Notes: generated from the sequence alone by a model not told the origin. A stretch of DNA of 39,997 nucleotides from Pseudomonadota bacterium (GCA_021777915.1 JAJYCZ010000008.1:1-39997); one strand, 5' to 3'. Shown: positions 17,364-25,582, numbered from the stretch's first letter. Translations and numbers: made by a program.

Positions 17364-17825
17364 TTTGATTTCGCTTCCCGCGAGAAGAGGGCGTTCCGAC
17401 GAAAACGCACGAATCTCTGATTGTTGAAAATAGCCGGACATCTTGCAAAAAAGCCGGATCGCGCCTTTCGCATCCCGCCTGCGGGGCTGGCGGAGAAAAC
17501 ATTTCGGGCCGGACAGGAAACCGGCGCGAATTGCCCCGCGGTCGAAAGGCACTATAGGGCTTCGCCGCAACTTTTGCGAGGCAATTCAGCGTCGCCGCGA
17601 CGCCGGCGGGCGAAAAGCGCACGAACGGCAGTCAATTAGGCGGGCCCCGAGGTTCGAATCTGATTTTTTGGACCCATTCGACAGGCTCGCCGCTTTCGAC
17701 GCCGAAACGACCGGCAAGCAGGCGAACAAGCGTTTCGGGGCGACGATGAAACGGTCATATATGGATCGCGACGGACGGCTTCGAGCCGAACGCGGTCATC
17801 GCTCAGGGCGACGCGCCCATGATTT
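17364..17825. other. Gene-poor stretch between the GcrA-like gene and cutA
   Basis: No supported gene. A GANTC site (GAATC at 17411), the CcrM methylation motif, lies about 50 bases upstream of the chosen start of the GcrA-like gene, as expected by chance or for methylation-linked control. The sequence GGTTCGAATC near 17650 looks like a tRNA T-loop but has no matching stem. Confidence 0.4.
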
Positions 17826-18158
17826 TCATCGCGAGCCCTCCTCCCGCTCCGTCGCCCGCAACGCCCATTCGAGATAAGCGTCATCGTCGATCAGGATCGG
17901 CAAGGCGATGATTTCGGGCAGTTCGTAGCTGTGCAATTCCCTGATCGCGGCGGCAAGCGCGGAAAAATCCTTCTGGCGCGCCTTGGCCGAGATCAGGAAT
18001 TCCTTTTCCATTGTCGGCGCGCCTTTCCAGATATAATTGCTGGTCACCGGCGCGATCTGGACGCAGGCGGCAAGTTTCCTCTCGGTCAAGGCGTCGGCGA
18101 TCTCCTCGGCGCGAAGCTCGTCGTCGATCGTGGTCTGCACGATGCAAAAAGCGCTCAT
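17826..18158 (-). CDS. cutA: Divalent-cation tolerance protein CutA
   Basis: The 110-aa product (from the ATG at 18158) is a full CutA: FCIVQTTIDDELRAEEIADA, KLAACVQIAPVTSNYIWKGA, EKEFLISAKAR, and HSYELPEIIALPI, a trimeric ferredoxin-like fold. CutA is associated with copper tolerance in Escherichia coli, but its biochemical role is unsettled. Its ATG overlaps the hemH stop by four bases (ATGA), so translation is probably coupled; another ATG two codons earlier (18164) is possible. The C-terminus ends after a short REEGSR tail. Confidence 0.94.
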   Translation of the reverse strand: MSAFCIVQTTIDDELRAEEIADALTERKLAACVQIAPVTSNYIWKGAPTMEKEFLISAKARQKDFSALAAAIRELHSYELPEIIALPILIDDDAYLEWALRATEREEGSR

Positions 18159-19192
18159 ATCCATCCCGAGACCTCCGTCCGGACCACATCGGCAATCACG
18201 TCCATGCCCGCGCTACTATGGTTCAGACAGGGCAATAAAGCAAAATCCTCGCCGCCGGCTTCGAGAAAGGCGCGGCGGTTCTCGACGCCCAGCTCCTCCA
18301 GCGTTTCCAGGCAATCGGCGAAAAAGCCCGGCGCGATCACGACGATCTTTTTCACGCCCCTGGCCGGCAGTTCCTTCACCGTGTCGATCGTATAGGGCTT
18401 GAGCCATTCCTTGGGCCCGAAGCGCGACTGGAAGGTCATCAAAAATTTTTCACTTAAACCCGTCGCCTCGCCGAGCAGCCGGGTGGTCTTGGCGCAATGG
18501 CAATAATAGGGGTCGCCCTTGTCGAAATAGTCCTGGGGGATGCCGTGCCAGGACACGACCACTTTGTCCGGCTTGAAATCGAGGTTTTGAAGCCCTTGTT
18601 GCAACAAAACCGCGAGCGCCTTGATATAGGCGGGGCGGTCGTAGAAGGGCGCCGCGATACGCAAAGCCGGCTGCCAGCGCATGGCCTTGAGAACGTCGAA
18701 GGCGCGGTCGGCGACCGTGGCGCTGGTCGCGGCGCAATATTGCGGATAGAGCGGGACGACCAGCAGCCGATCGCAGCCCTGGGCCTGAAGCGCGGCGATG
18801 CGCGCGGCCATGGAGGGCTGGCCATAGCGCATCGCCCAGTCCACGACGATTTTTTTCCCCTCCGGCCCGAATTCGCCCGCCGCGAGGCGTTCGCCGAGTT
18901 TTTCGGCCTGGGACCGCGTGATGGTTTTCAGCGGCCCCTCGTCGCGCTCCCTGTTCCAGATCGCCGCATAATCCTTGCCTTTTCGCGCGGGGCGAGTCAT
19001 CAGAATGACCAGATGCAGCAAAGGCAGCCAGAACAGGCGCGGCGCCTCGATCACCCGCCGGTCGGACAGGAATTCGGCAAGATAACGGCGCATCGGCCAA
19101 TAGCTCGTCCCCTCCGGCGTGCCGAGATTGACGAGCAGAACGCCGATCCTGCCATGGGCGACCGGCGGATGATGGGAAGGCGTGGAAGACAT
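18155..19192 (-). CDS. hemH: Ferrochelatase
   Basis: HemH inserts Fe2+ into protoporphyrin IX, the last step of protohaem synthesis. The 345-aa product (ATG at 19192, with GAGG five bases upstream; the ORF-track start is a TTG one codon before) has IGVLLVNLGTPEGTSYWPMR, a central LLVVPLYPQYCAATSATVAD, the active-site VSWHGIPQDYFDKGDPYYCH, and VIAPGFFADCLETLEELGVE with the conserved acidic cluster. It is the first gene of a hemH-cutA unit and diverges from hemN across 62 bases that carry an FNR/FixK-type site. Confidence 0.97.
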   Translation of the reverse strand: MSSTPSHHPPVAHGRIGVLLVNLGTPEGTSYWPMRRYLAEFLSDRRVIEAPRLFWLPLLHLVILMTRPARKGKDYAAIWNRERDEGPLKTITRSQAEKLGERLAAGEFGPEGKKIVVDWAMRYGQPSMAARIAALQAQGCDRLLVVPLYPQYCAATSATVADRAFDVLKAMRWQPALRIAAPFYDRPAYIKALAVLLQQGLQNLDFKPDKVVVSWHGIPQDYFDKGDPYYCHCAKTTRLLGEATGLSEKFLMTFQSRFGPKEWLKPYTIDTVKELPARGVKKIVVIAPGFFADCLETLEELGVENRRAFLEAGGEDFALLPCLNHSSAGMDVIADVVRTEVSGWI

Positions 19193-19206
19193 CAAAACCT
19201 CGGAAC

Positions 19207-19220
19207 TTGATCGGCGTCAA
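19207..19220 (+). promoter_or_regulatory. FNR/FixK-type binding site between hemH and hemN
   Basis: TTGAT-CGGC-GTCAA fits the FNR/FixK/FnrL consensus TTGAT-N4-ATCAA with one difference. It lies in the 62-base divergent region. hemN homologues in Rhodobacter and rhizobia are known FnrL/FixK targets, which supports function. Its centre is 41 bases from the hemN ATG, so the exact start site and spacing are unclear; a TTATAC at 19233-19238 is a possible -10. Confidence 0.7.
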
Positions 19221-19254
19221 AGTAGCCGGTTCTTATACGTGTCAGAAGGCCCAC

Positions 19255-20625
19255 ATGAGCGCACTTTCGTCACATCTGGTTCTCGCGTCACATCTGGTTC
19301 TCGCCGAAAAGGCGGTGCCGCGCTACACTAGCTATCCGACCGCGCCCCATTTTTCCGACGCCGTCGGGCCGGAACAATATGCCGCGTGGCTCGCCGACCT
19401 GCCTGTCGAGACGCGCCTTTCGCTCTATCTCCATGTGCCGTTCTGCCGCGAGCTTTGCACCTATTGCGGGTGCCACACCCGCGCGACCAAGCGCAACGAA
19501 CCGCTGGACGCCTATGCCGGGACTCTGGAGCGCGAGATCGACCTCGTTGGCAAGAGCTCGCCGGCGCGCAAGGTGATCCACGTCCATTGGGGCGGCGGCA
19601 CGCCGGGCCTGCTCGGGGGCGCGCGGCTCCGCGCCCTGACCGACAGTTTGCGGGGCCATTTCGATTTCGCGCCCGACGCCGAAATCTCGATCGAACTCGA
19701 CCCGCGTTACGTCGATGACAGCCTCGCCCGCCCCCTGTTCGAAGCCGGCTTCAACCGCGTCAGCCTGGGCGTGCAGGATCTCAACCCGCATGTGCAGAAA
19801 GCCATTGGACGCGTCCAGCCCTTCGAGGTCGTCGAGCGCGCGGTCCATGCTTTGCGCGCCGCCGGGTTCCGCGCCATCAATCTCGACCTGATGTACGGCC
19901 TGCCGCACCAGAGCGACGAAGATGTCGTGCGGAGCGCGGAGCTTGCCGCATCGCTCGAGCCAACCCGCTTCGCGCTGTTCGGCTATGCCCACGCGCCCTG
20001 GTTCGCCAAGAGGCAGCAATTGATCGACGCGGCCGCCCTGCCTGGCGCGGCGGCGCGCATACGTCAGGCGGCGGCGGCTCGGCAGGCGCTGATCGGCATG
20101 GGCTATGTCGCGATCGGCCTCGACCATTTCGCGCGTCCGGACGACCCGATGGCCGTCGCCCAGCGCGAGGGCAAGCTGCGCCGCAATTTTCAGGGCTATA
20201 CGGTCGATCAGGCCGACGCGCTTCTGCCCTTCGGCGCCTCTTCCATCGGCCGCCTGCCGCAGGGCTATGTCCAGAACGCGTCTGACGTCGGGGGCTGGCG
20301 CCGGGCGGTCGAATCGGATCGTTTCGCCATCGTGAAAGGCGTCGCCTTCACCCGCGACGATCTCGCCCGCGCCGCGGTGATCGAGCGGCTGATGTGCGAT
20401 TTTTCGGTCGATTACGGCGAAATCGCCCAAAACATGCTGGGCGACGCCGCCGCGCTCGACGGGGCGCGGGACCAGTTGGCGCAACTGTCAAGGGAGGGCG
20501 TTGCGACACAGGAGGGGCGGCGTGTCTCGATCACCGAGGCGGGGCGCCCCTTCATGCGTCTGGTCGCCTCGGCCTTCGACGCCTATCTGGCCGCCCGCGC
20601 CGCCCGCCACAGCGTCGCGGTCTGA
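19255..20625 (+). CDS. hemN: Oxygen-independent coproporphyrinogen III oxidase
   Basis: HemN is a radical-SAM enzyme that oxidatively decarboxylates coproporphyrinogen III without oxygen. The ATG at 19255, with AGAAGG five bases upstream, gives 456 aa; the ORF-track TTG at 19207 falls inside the FNR-type box and is rejected. Visible features are VPRYTSYPTAPHFSDAV, the [4Fe-4S] cluster motif CRELCTYCGC (Cys64, 68, 71), HWGGGTPGLL, and INLDLMYGLPHQSDEDV. The PRYTSYPT region marks true HemN rather than HemW. An in-frame 18-bp duplication lies in the first 20 codons. It diverges from hemH, another haem gene. Confidence 0.96.
   Translation: MSALSSHLVLASHLVLAEKAVPRYTSYPTAPHFSDAVGPEQYAAWLADLPVETRLSLYLHVPFCRELCTYCGCHTRATKRNEPLDAYAGTLEREIDLVGKSSPARKVIHVHWGGGTPGLLGGARLRALTDSLRGHFDFAPDAEISIELDPRYVDDSLARPLFEAGFNRVSLGVQDLNPHVQKAIGRVQPFEVVERAVHALRAAGFRAINLDLMYGLPHQSDEDVVRSAELAASLEPTRFALFGYAHAPWFAKRQQLIDAAALPGAAARIRQAAAARQALIGMGYVAIGLDHFARPDDPMAVAQREGKLRRNFQGYTVDQADALLPFGASSIGRLPQGYVQNASDVGGWRRAVESDRFAIVKGVAFTRDDLARAAVIERLMCDFSVDYGEIAQNMLGDAAALDGARDQLAQLSREGVATQEGRRVSITEAGRPFMRLVASAFDAYLAARAARHSVAV
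19269..19304 (+). repeat. 18-bp exact tandem duplication at the hemN N-terminus
   Basis: GTCACATCTGGTTCTCGC occurs twice without spacing (19269-19286 and 19287-19304), giving the repeated peptide SHLVLA-SHLVLA just before the conserved core. It is in frame and exact, which suggests recent slippage. Confidence 0.9.
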
Positions 20626-20626
20626 G

Positions 20627-20652
20627 GCGACGGAGCGAAAGCTCTCCGTCGC
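20627..20652. terminator. Hairpin between convergent hemN and the GMC gene
   Basis: GCGACGGAG (20627-20635) and CTCCGTCGC (20644-20652) form a 9-bp stem with an 8-base loop just after the hemN stop. There is no T-tract on either side, so it may be a Rho-aided or mRNA-stabilising structure used by both convergent genes. Confidence 0.5.
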
Positions 20653-20661
20653 GCCCAAGCA

Positions 20662-22233
20662 TCAGATCGCGCGCGCCTTCATCCGCGAGGCGATATATTC
20701 CGCCTGACGGATCGCCAGGGTCACGATGGTCAAGGTCGGGTTTTCCGCGCCGCCGGTGGTGAACTGGCTGCCGTCGGAGACGAACAGATTCCCGATGTCG
20801 TGGGTCTGGCCCCATTTGTTGACCACGCCGTCGCCCGGCTTCTCGCTCATCCGGTTGGTGCCGAGATTATGGGTCGAAGGGTAGGGGGGCGTCGGGAACG
20901 TGCGGATCGCGCCCACCGCGTCATAGAGCCTCTGGCCCTGGGCATAGGCGTGGTTGCGCATGGCGGCGTCGTTCGGATGGTCGTCGAAATGGACGTCGGC
21001 GACCGGCAGGCCGAAGGCGTCCTTGACCGTCGGGCTGAGGGTGATCCGGTTGTTTTCCTGCGGCATGTCCTCGCCGACGATCCACAGGCCGGCCATATTG
21101 GGATAATCGTCCATGGCGCTGGTGAAGGAGCGTCCCCACGCGCCCGGATCGAGGAAGGCCGCCATGAAGGGAATGCCAAGCGACAAAGTCTCGAACTCAT
21201 AGCCGCCGACAAAGCCGCGGCTCGGATCGTGGCGCGCCTCGTCCTGAATGACGCCCGCCATGGTGGTGCCGCGATACATGTGCACCGGCTTCTCGAACAC
21301 CGCATAGACGGAACCCGTGGTGTGGCGCATGTAATTGCGCCCGACCTGGCCGGAGGAATTGGCGAGGCCGTCCGGGAATTTCGACGAGGCGGAATTGAGA
21401 AGAATCCGCGGGCTTTCGATTGAATTGCCAGCGACGCAGACGACTCGCGCCTTCTGCCGCTGCTGCTTGCCGTCCTTGTCGGCGTAAACGACGGCGGTCA
21501 CCTTCCCATGATCGTCATGCTCGATGCGCAGCACGCGCGATTCAGGCCGAACCTCCATGTTGCCGGTCGCTTCGCCCTTGGGGATTTCCGTGTAGAGCGT
21601 CGACCATTTGGCGCCCCATTTGCAGCCCTGGAAGCAGAAGCCGGTCTGATGGCAGAAGGTTCGGTCGTCCCGCTCGACCGAATTGATCGCCATATGGCCG
21701 GTGTTGCATTCCTTGTAGCCGAGCTTCTCGGCGCCGGCGTGGAACACCTTGAAATTATTGTTGCCGGGCAGGCCGGGCAGACCGTTGGTGCGGGTCACGC
21801 CCATCCTGTCCTCGGCGCGGGCGTAATAGGGCTCAAGCTCTTCGAGCGTCAGCGGCCAGTCGAGCAGATTGGCGCCGGCGACCTTGCCGTAAGTCGTCAG
21901 GGCCTTGAATTCATGCGGCTGGAAGCGCAAGGACGCGCCCGCCCAATGGGTGGTGGTCCCGCCGACCGACTTGACGATCCAGGCTGGCAGATTGGGGAAA
22001 TTCTTCGCCACCCGCCATGTGCCCGAGGTCGTGCGGGCGTCCGTCCACGCGAGCTGGGCGAAGCTTGCCCATTCGTCGTTGATGAAGTCGGAAACTTCGT
22101 AACGCTTGCCCGCTTCGAGAATGACGACCTTGACGCCCTTGTGCGCCAGTTCGTTGCCGAGCGTGCCGCCGCCGGCGCCGGAGCCGATGATGACGACCAC
22201 ATTGCCGTCGTTGAGGTCGAATTTCGCAGTCAT
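20662..22233 (-). CDS. GMC-family FAD dehydrogenase, large subunit
   Basis: The 523-aa protein has the FAD-binding Rossmann motif VVVIIGSGAGGGTLGNELAH (residues 12-31), a GMC motif VGGTTTHWAGASLRF, and a C-terminal block with STHNLGTNRMSEKPGD carrying the catalytic His. Such proteins oxidise polyols, sugars or alcohols. The gene directly after a Tat-type subunit 3 gene, with a 27-base gap, matches the gluconate-2-dehydrogenase arrangement, but the usual cytochrome c subunit is not adjacent, so electrons may pass to another carrier. Substrate is unknown; gluconate is only one possibility. Internal Cys residues (GFCFQGCKWGAKW) may bind a cluster or disulfide. Confidence 0.9.
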   Translation of the reverse strand: MTAKFDLNDGNVVVIIGSGAGGGTLGNELAHKGVKVVILEAGKRYEVSDFINDEWASFAQLAWTDARTTSGTWRVAKNFPNLPAWIVKSVGGTTTHWAGASLRFQPHEFKALTTYGKVAGANLLDWPLTLEELEPYYARAEDRMGVTRTNGLPGLPGNNNFKVFHAGAEKLGYKECNTGHMAINSVERDDRTFCHQTGFCFQGCKWGAKWSTLYTEIPKGEATGNMEVRPESRVLRIEHDDHGKVTAVVYADKDGKQQRQKARVVCVAGNSIESPRILLNSASSKFPDGLANSSGQVGRNYMRHTTGSVYAVFEKPVHMYRGTTMAGVIQDEARHDPSRGFVGGYEFETLSLGIPFMAAFLDPGAWGRSFTSAMDDYPNMAGLWIVGEDMPQENNRITLSPTVKDAFGLPVADVHFDDHPNDAAMRNHAYAQGQRLYDAVGAIRTFPTPPYPSTHNLGTNRMSEKPGDGVVNKWGQTHDIGNLFVSDGSQFTTGGAENPTLTIVTLAIRQAEYIASRMKARAI

Positions 22234-22260
22234 GTTCCTCTCCTCGATCCTTGCTCTCGT

Positions 22261-22812
22261 TCACAGCCAATCGAGGTCGTCGAAGCCGCGATGGATATAG
22301 CCGCCCTTGGAGAAGGACTCGCCCTCATAGCCGAAGATCGGCCAGATCTCCTTCTGGTTGTAAAGGGAAACCACGAGGGTCGAGCGCACCGCCTCGAACA
22401 TCGGCGTGTCGGCGATTCTGTGCAGAAGCGCGACGCGATCCGCCTCCCAGCCGAGGCCGAAATAGCCGCCGGGGCCGGCGAGCGCGTCCAGTTGCGCGAC
22501 GCCTTTCTCGAACATGTCCTTCTGCTTGGGATCGGCCGCCGCCTTTTCGTCGAAAGGCTTGGCGGCGATGGCGTAGTTGCGGTCCGGGATGCGGTCGTGC
22601 GGATAGATGTCGCGTGACACAAGGATCAGGGTCTTCATGGTCTCGGGCTTGAGACCCTTGACTTCGAGGCCCCAGGCTTCGGTGGCGTTGATCAGCGCCC
22701 CGCCCGAGCCGATGGCGACCGCCGCCGCGAAAGCCATCTCCGATGACCGCCGCAGGAACAGCCGCCGGCTGGGCGAATGAGGCGCGCCGCGCGCGCCGTG
22801 ATGGTCGAGCAT
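22261..22812 (-). CDS. Gluconate 2-dehydrogenase subunit 3-like, Tat-exported
   Basis: The 183-aa protein starts with a likely twin-arginine signal: SPSRRLFLRRSSEMAFAAAV (SRRLFL resembles S-R-R-x-F-L). The mature part (LKPETMKTLILVSRDIYPHD, YFGLGWEADRVALLHRIA, VVSLYNQKEIWPIFGYEGES) is typical of subunit 3 proteins (PF13618), which pair with GMC dehydrogenases and can carry the signal-less large subunit across the membrane by hitchhiking. The ATG at 22812 has GGAGG seven bases upstream. It is immediately followed by the GMC gene and is probably its partner. Confidence 0.85.
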   Translation of the reverse strand: MLDHHGARGAPHSPSRRLFLRRSSEMAFAAAVAIGSGGALINATEAWGLEVKGLKPETMKTLILVSRDIYPHDRIPDRNYAIAAKPFDEKAAADPKQKDMFEKGVAQLDALAGPGGYFGLGWEADRVALLHRIADTPMFEAVRSTLVVSLYNQKEIWPIFGYEGESFSKGGYIHRGFDDLDWL

Positions 22813-22899
22813 TTGCTTCCTCCATTTGCGACCATTCGGTCGTCTTGTTGCGGCCCCTGGGCGGGCTTCGCATTGTTGCGGGCGCCGGCGCCCGCAAAT

Positions 22900-23295
22900 T
22901 CACTGATAATGGCCGTGCCGCTCCAAAACTTCGATCTTGTAGCCGTCCGGGTCCTGCACGAAGAAAAACCGGGCGATCAGATTGCCGTCCGGCTTGAATT
23001 CCTTGATGTCGAGCGGATCGAGCCCGAGCTTGTGGAAGCGCGCGTGCTCGGCCGCGAGATCGTCCACCACGAAGGCGATGTGGCCGTAGCCCTCGCCATG
23101 CGAATAAGGCTCCGAACGATCCTTGTTGACCGTCAGTTCGATTTCGAAATCCGCTTCCGCGTTGCGCAGATAGGTGAGGGTGAAGGTCGGAAAATCGAGG
23201 CGGCTCGAAGGTTTCAGCCCGAACGCCTTGCCATAGAAATCCACCGCCCGCTGTTCGTCGAGAACGCGGATCATCGTATGTATCGCCTTCGCCAT
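22900..23295 (-). CDS. gloA: Glyoxalase I-type protein (lactoylglutathione lyase)
   Basis: The 131-aa product (ATG at 23295, GGAGCGAG upstream) has one vicinal oxygen chelate domain with the four expected metal ligands: His in AIHTMIRVLD, Glu in DFEIELTVNKD, His in GHIAFVVDDL, and Glu near the end in DPDGYKIEVLERHG. It should isomerise the hemithioacetal of methylglyoxal and glutathione to lactoylglutathione. It is encoded upstream of the dehydrogenase pair on the same strand with an 87-base gap, so a shared transcript is possible but not shown. A dioxygenase-like alternative is less likely because length and ligands fit GloA. Confidence 0.88.
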   Translation of the reverse strand: MAKAIHTMIRVLDEQRAVDFYGKAFGLKPSSRLDFPTFTLTYLRNAEADFEIELTVNKDRSEPYSHGEGYGHIAFVVDDLAAEHARFHKLGLDPLDIKEFKPDGNLIARFFFVQDPDGYKIEVLERHGHYQ

Positions 23296-23411
23296 CTCGC
23301 TCCATTCCCGTCGGCAAGCCCGCCCCGTGGCGGCAATCAACGCGAAGGACAGATTAGCGAGGCTGAAGGCGCGCGGGTGGTATCCGGCTGTTACGAATCG
23401 TCAAAAATTTG

Positions 23412-23708
23412 TCAGGCCACCCGCCGATCGCCGATTTCCGACGCCTCGGGTCTGGTTTCGAGCGCGACGACGCAGATGCAGCGCAGATGCGAGGTGAAAT
23501 TGGCGACCTCGCCCCACAGATTGAGCACTTCGCCATGCAGCGTGGAAATGAAGCGCGGCACGCTCATGCCCTGCCGGCTGGCGATCTGTTCGAGGATACG
23601 CCAGAAGATCTTTTCCAGCCTGATGCTGGTCGATTGGCCGTTGAGCCGGATCGAACGCGTTTCGAAGGCATAGCTGTCGGGGTGCTGGTTGGCGAAAAAA
23701 TGACACAT
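23412..23708 (-). CDS. Ribbon-helix-helix domain protein
   Basis: The ATG at 23708 with GGAGGG seven bases upstream gives 98 aa; the ORF-track start adds 32 unlikely residues. The central region, TRSIRLNGQSTSIRLEKIFW followed by RILEQIASRQGMSVPRFIS, has the strand-helix-helix layout of RHH DNA-binding proteins of the type common in Rhizobiales, where they are often annotated as aryl-sulphate sulphotransferase in error. A potential promoter is found upstream at 23776-23804. Target genes are unknown; it might act on its own promoter. Confidence 0.78.
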   Translation of the reverse strand: MCHFFANQHPDSYAFETRSIRLNGQSTSIRLEKIFWRILEQIASRQGMSVPRFISTLHGEVLNLWGEVANFTSHLRCICVVALETRPEASEIGDRRVA

Positions 23709-23775
23709 GTCGTCCCTCCCGCCGCGCCGTCGCTGTTTGGGGCGACGCGGTTTCTCTCGCATAACGCGCCGAAAG

Positions 23776-23804
23776 ATAATTGGTTTGATTCTTTTCCGGG
23801 TCAA
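23776..23804 (-). promoter_or_regulatory. Candidate promoter of the RHH gene
   Basis: On the minus strand TTGACC (23804-23799), 17 bases, then AATTAT (23781-23776). The leader to the ATG at 23708 is about 60 bases. A GANTC methylation site (GATTC) lies in the spacer. Confidence 0.5.
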
Positions 23805-23983
23805 TTGCGGGAGCGCGGACGCCGCCTTGCCGCGATCCGGCGTCGAGCCGATCGCCGGTGCGAGGCGCGAAAAACGCGGCCAGATCGGCGAAATGTCTTT
23901 TCAGCTTGAAGGAACCGGACGCGCGCGCCAAAGGTTGACGAAGCGCCGGAAATCGCCGTCCGGCCCTGGCGCGGGAGGCGCGC

Positions 23984-24508
23984 ATGAGATCGCTCGTGGA
24001 TGTTCTGTCGCATTATGCGGCCTATCACCGCGACCCGCGCAACATCGCCAGCCATTTCGTCGGCATTCCCCTGATCGTCGTGGCCGTGGCCGTCTTGCTG
24101 GGGCGACCGGCGCTCACCGCCGGGGGCCTTGCCCTCACCCCGGCGCTGGCGGTCGCCGTGGTCGCCGCCGCCTATTATCTGAAACTCGATGTCGTCCTCG
24201 GCGCCCTGATGGCCATTCTGCTCCTGCTGGCGGCGATTCTGGGCGAGTGGGCCGCAAGGCTGCCGACGCGCGAATGGCTGCTGGCGGGCTCCAGCGCCTT
24301 CGTGGCCGGCTGGATCATCCAGTTCATCGGCCATGCCTGGGAAGGCCGCAAGCCGGCCTTTGCCGACGATCTCATTGGCCTGGCGATCGGTCCGCTTTTT
24401 GTTCTGTGCGAACTGCTTTTTGCTCTCGGGCTGCGGCCGGAACTCAAGCGCGCCGTGGAATCGCGCGTCGGGCCGGCGCGGCGCGGGGCGGCCAGGGCGC
24501 GCGCCTGA
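23984..24508 (+). CDS. Mpo1-like (DUF962) membrane protein
   Basis: The 174-aa protein has the DUF962/YGL010w pattern: YAAYHRDPRNIASHFVGIPL near the N-terminus, multiple hydrophobic helices (LIVVAVAVLLGRPALTAGGL, LMAILLLLAAILGE), and a conserved FIGHAWEGRKPAFADDLIGL. The yeast homologue Mpo1 is a dioxygenase in phytosphingosine alpha-oxidation, and bacterial relatives are mostly uncharacterised. The HxxxDP and GHxxE/K motifs include the His residues thought to bind iron. It is transcribed opposite to the TPR gene, with which it converges. Confidence 0.82.
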   Translation: MRSLVDVLSHYAAYHRDPRNIASHFVGIPLIVVAVAVLLGRPALTAGGLALTPALAVAVVAAAYYLKLDVVLGALMAILLLLAAILGEWAARLPTREWLLAGSSAFVAGWIIQFIGHAWEGRKPAFADDLIGLAIGPLFVLCELLFALGLRPELKRAVESRVGPARRGAARARA

Positions 24509-24523
24509 ATCTTTTCGCCCGCG

Positions 24524-25111
24524 TCAGGTTTTCCGCCCGTCGATCTGTCGTTGCAATTCGTCCGCCTCGCGCCGCAGGTCCTCGTTGCGGGGATCGAAGC
24601 TCAGGGCGCGGCGCAAAAGCTCCAGCGCCGGCGCGTCGCGGCCGGCGGCGCGCATCAGATGGGCGAGGTCGGCCATGACCTCAAAATTGCGCGGGTCGAC
24701 GCTCAAGGCGTGATCGAGGTCGAGCATGGCCCCCTCGCCGTCGCCCTGCATCATGGCCGATTGCGCCCGCAGCCGCCAGCCGAGCGTCCAGTCGGGGTAG
24801 AGCTTGACGATCTCGTCGAGCAACGCCCCCGCTTGCGCCGGCATATCGGCCTTGAGCAGGCTTTCCGCGCGCGCCAACAGCAGGTCGCCGGTCGGCGAGC
24901 CCGACCGGCTCCACGCTTTCTCGATCACGGCGCGGATCAGCGCGGCCGCTTTGGCGTCGGGCGCCTCGCCGATTTCCTTGAACATCCGGTCGAGGATTTT
25001 TTGCCGCATGTGAACGGCGCTTCCCGGCCGACCGATATCCGCGGCGCGGCACGATGGCGCCTGGACAAGGGCCGCGAGGACGGAAAACAGGAAGAACAGA
25101 CGCGCCGGCAT
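24524..25111 (-). CDS. Exported tetratricopeptide repeat protein
   Basis: The 195-aa product has a signal peptide (MPARLFFLFSVLAALVQAPS, cleavage likely near residue 24) followed by at least three TPR-like helix pairs: TGDLLLARAESLLKADMPAQ, WRLRAQSAMMQGDGEGAMLD and MADLAHLMRAAGRDAPALEL. Alternating small and large residues fit TPR geometry. It is probably periplasmic and may act as a scaffold, but the partner is unknown. The DUF1810 gene lies 42 bases upstream on the same strand and may be co-transcribed. Confidence 0.8.
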   Translation of the reverse strand: MPARLFFLFSVLAALVQAPSCRAADIGRPGSAVHMRQKILDRMFKEIGEAPDAKAAALIRAVIEKAWSRSGSPTGDLLLARAESLLKADMPAQAGALLDEIVKLYPDWTLGWRLRAQSAMMQGDGEGAMLDLDHALSVDPRNFEVMADLAHLMRAAGRDAPALELLRRALSFDPRNEDLRREADELQRQIDGRKT

Positions 25112-25153
25112 GCGGCGATTAAAGCGCTTTTTCGCGCCGCCGCCAATGGCCGC

Positions 25154-25582
25154 TCACCCCTTGAGTTTCTCCAGCGTAACGGAATCGCGGACGCCGCCGC
25201 AGAATTTGTCGAGCGCGCGCGCAAAAACCGGCTCCTCGGGCGCGGCGCGCTCGAACAAGGTCATCGACGATCGAAACTTCATCTCGTCGGGATCGCCGAA
25301 AATATCGTAAAGGCTCTTGCCGTCGATCCCGTTCACCAGATCCACGCATTCCCGCAGGCGCGGCCCCAGCACGGGATGGCGGAGAAAAGCGCGGGCCTCG
25401 TCGAGCGAGGACAGGGCGTAGAATTGCGCCATGGCGCTGAAGCCGAGCCCGGCAATCTGGGGAAAGACGAACCACATCCAATGGCTGCGCTTTCGCCCGC
25501 CGCGCAATTCCGCGCAGGCCTGCCGATAGACGCCGTCCTGCGCGGCGACGAAACGCTGGAGGTTGAAAGGATCGTCGGTCAT
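25154..25582 (-). CDS. DUF1810 family protein
   Basis: The 142-aa product shows the DUF1810 hallmark order: DPFNLQRFVAAQDGVYRQAC, RKRSHWMWFVFPQIAGLGFS and AFLRHPVLGPRLRECVDLVN, then IFGDPDEMKFRSSMTLFERA. The family is cytoplasmic and has no established activity that I can state with confidence. Its ATG lies just after the terminator hairpin that follows rpmJ, so it may be weakly co-transcribed by readthrough or have its own start. It is complete. Confidence 0.9.
   Translation of the reverse strand: MTDDPFNLQRFVAAQDGVYRQACAELRGGRKRSHWMWFVFPQIAGLGFSAMAQFYALSSLDEARAFLRHPVLGPRLRECVDLVNGIDGKSLYDIFGDPDEMKFRSSMTLFERAAPEEPVFARALDKFCGGVRDSVTLEKLKG

Noticed and set aside
17633-17670. Possible tRNA: GGTTCGAATC resembling a T-loop
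   Set aside because: The flanking bases do not pair as a T-stem, and no anticodon or acceptor arm is found upstream.
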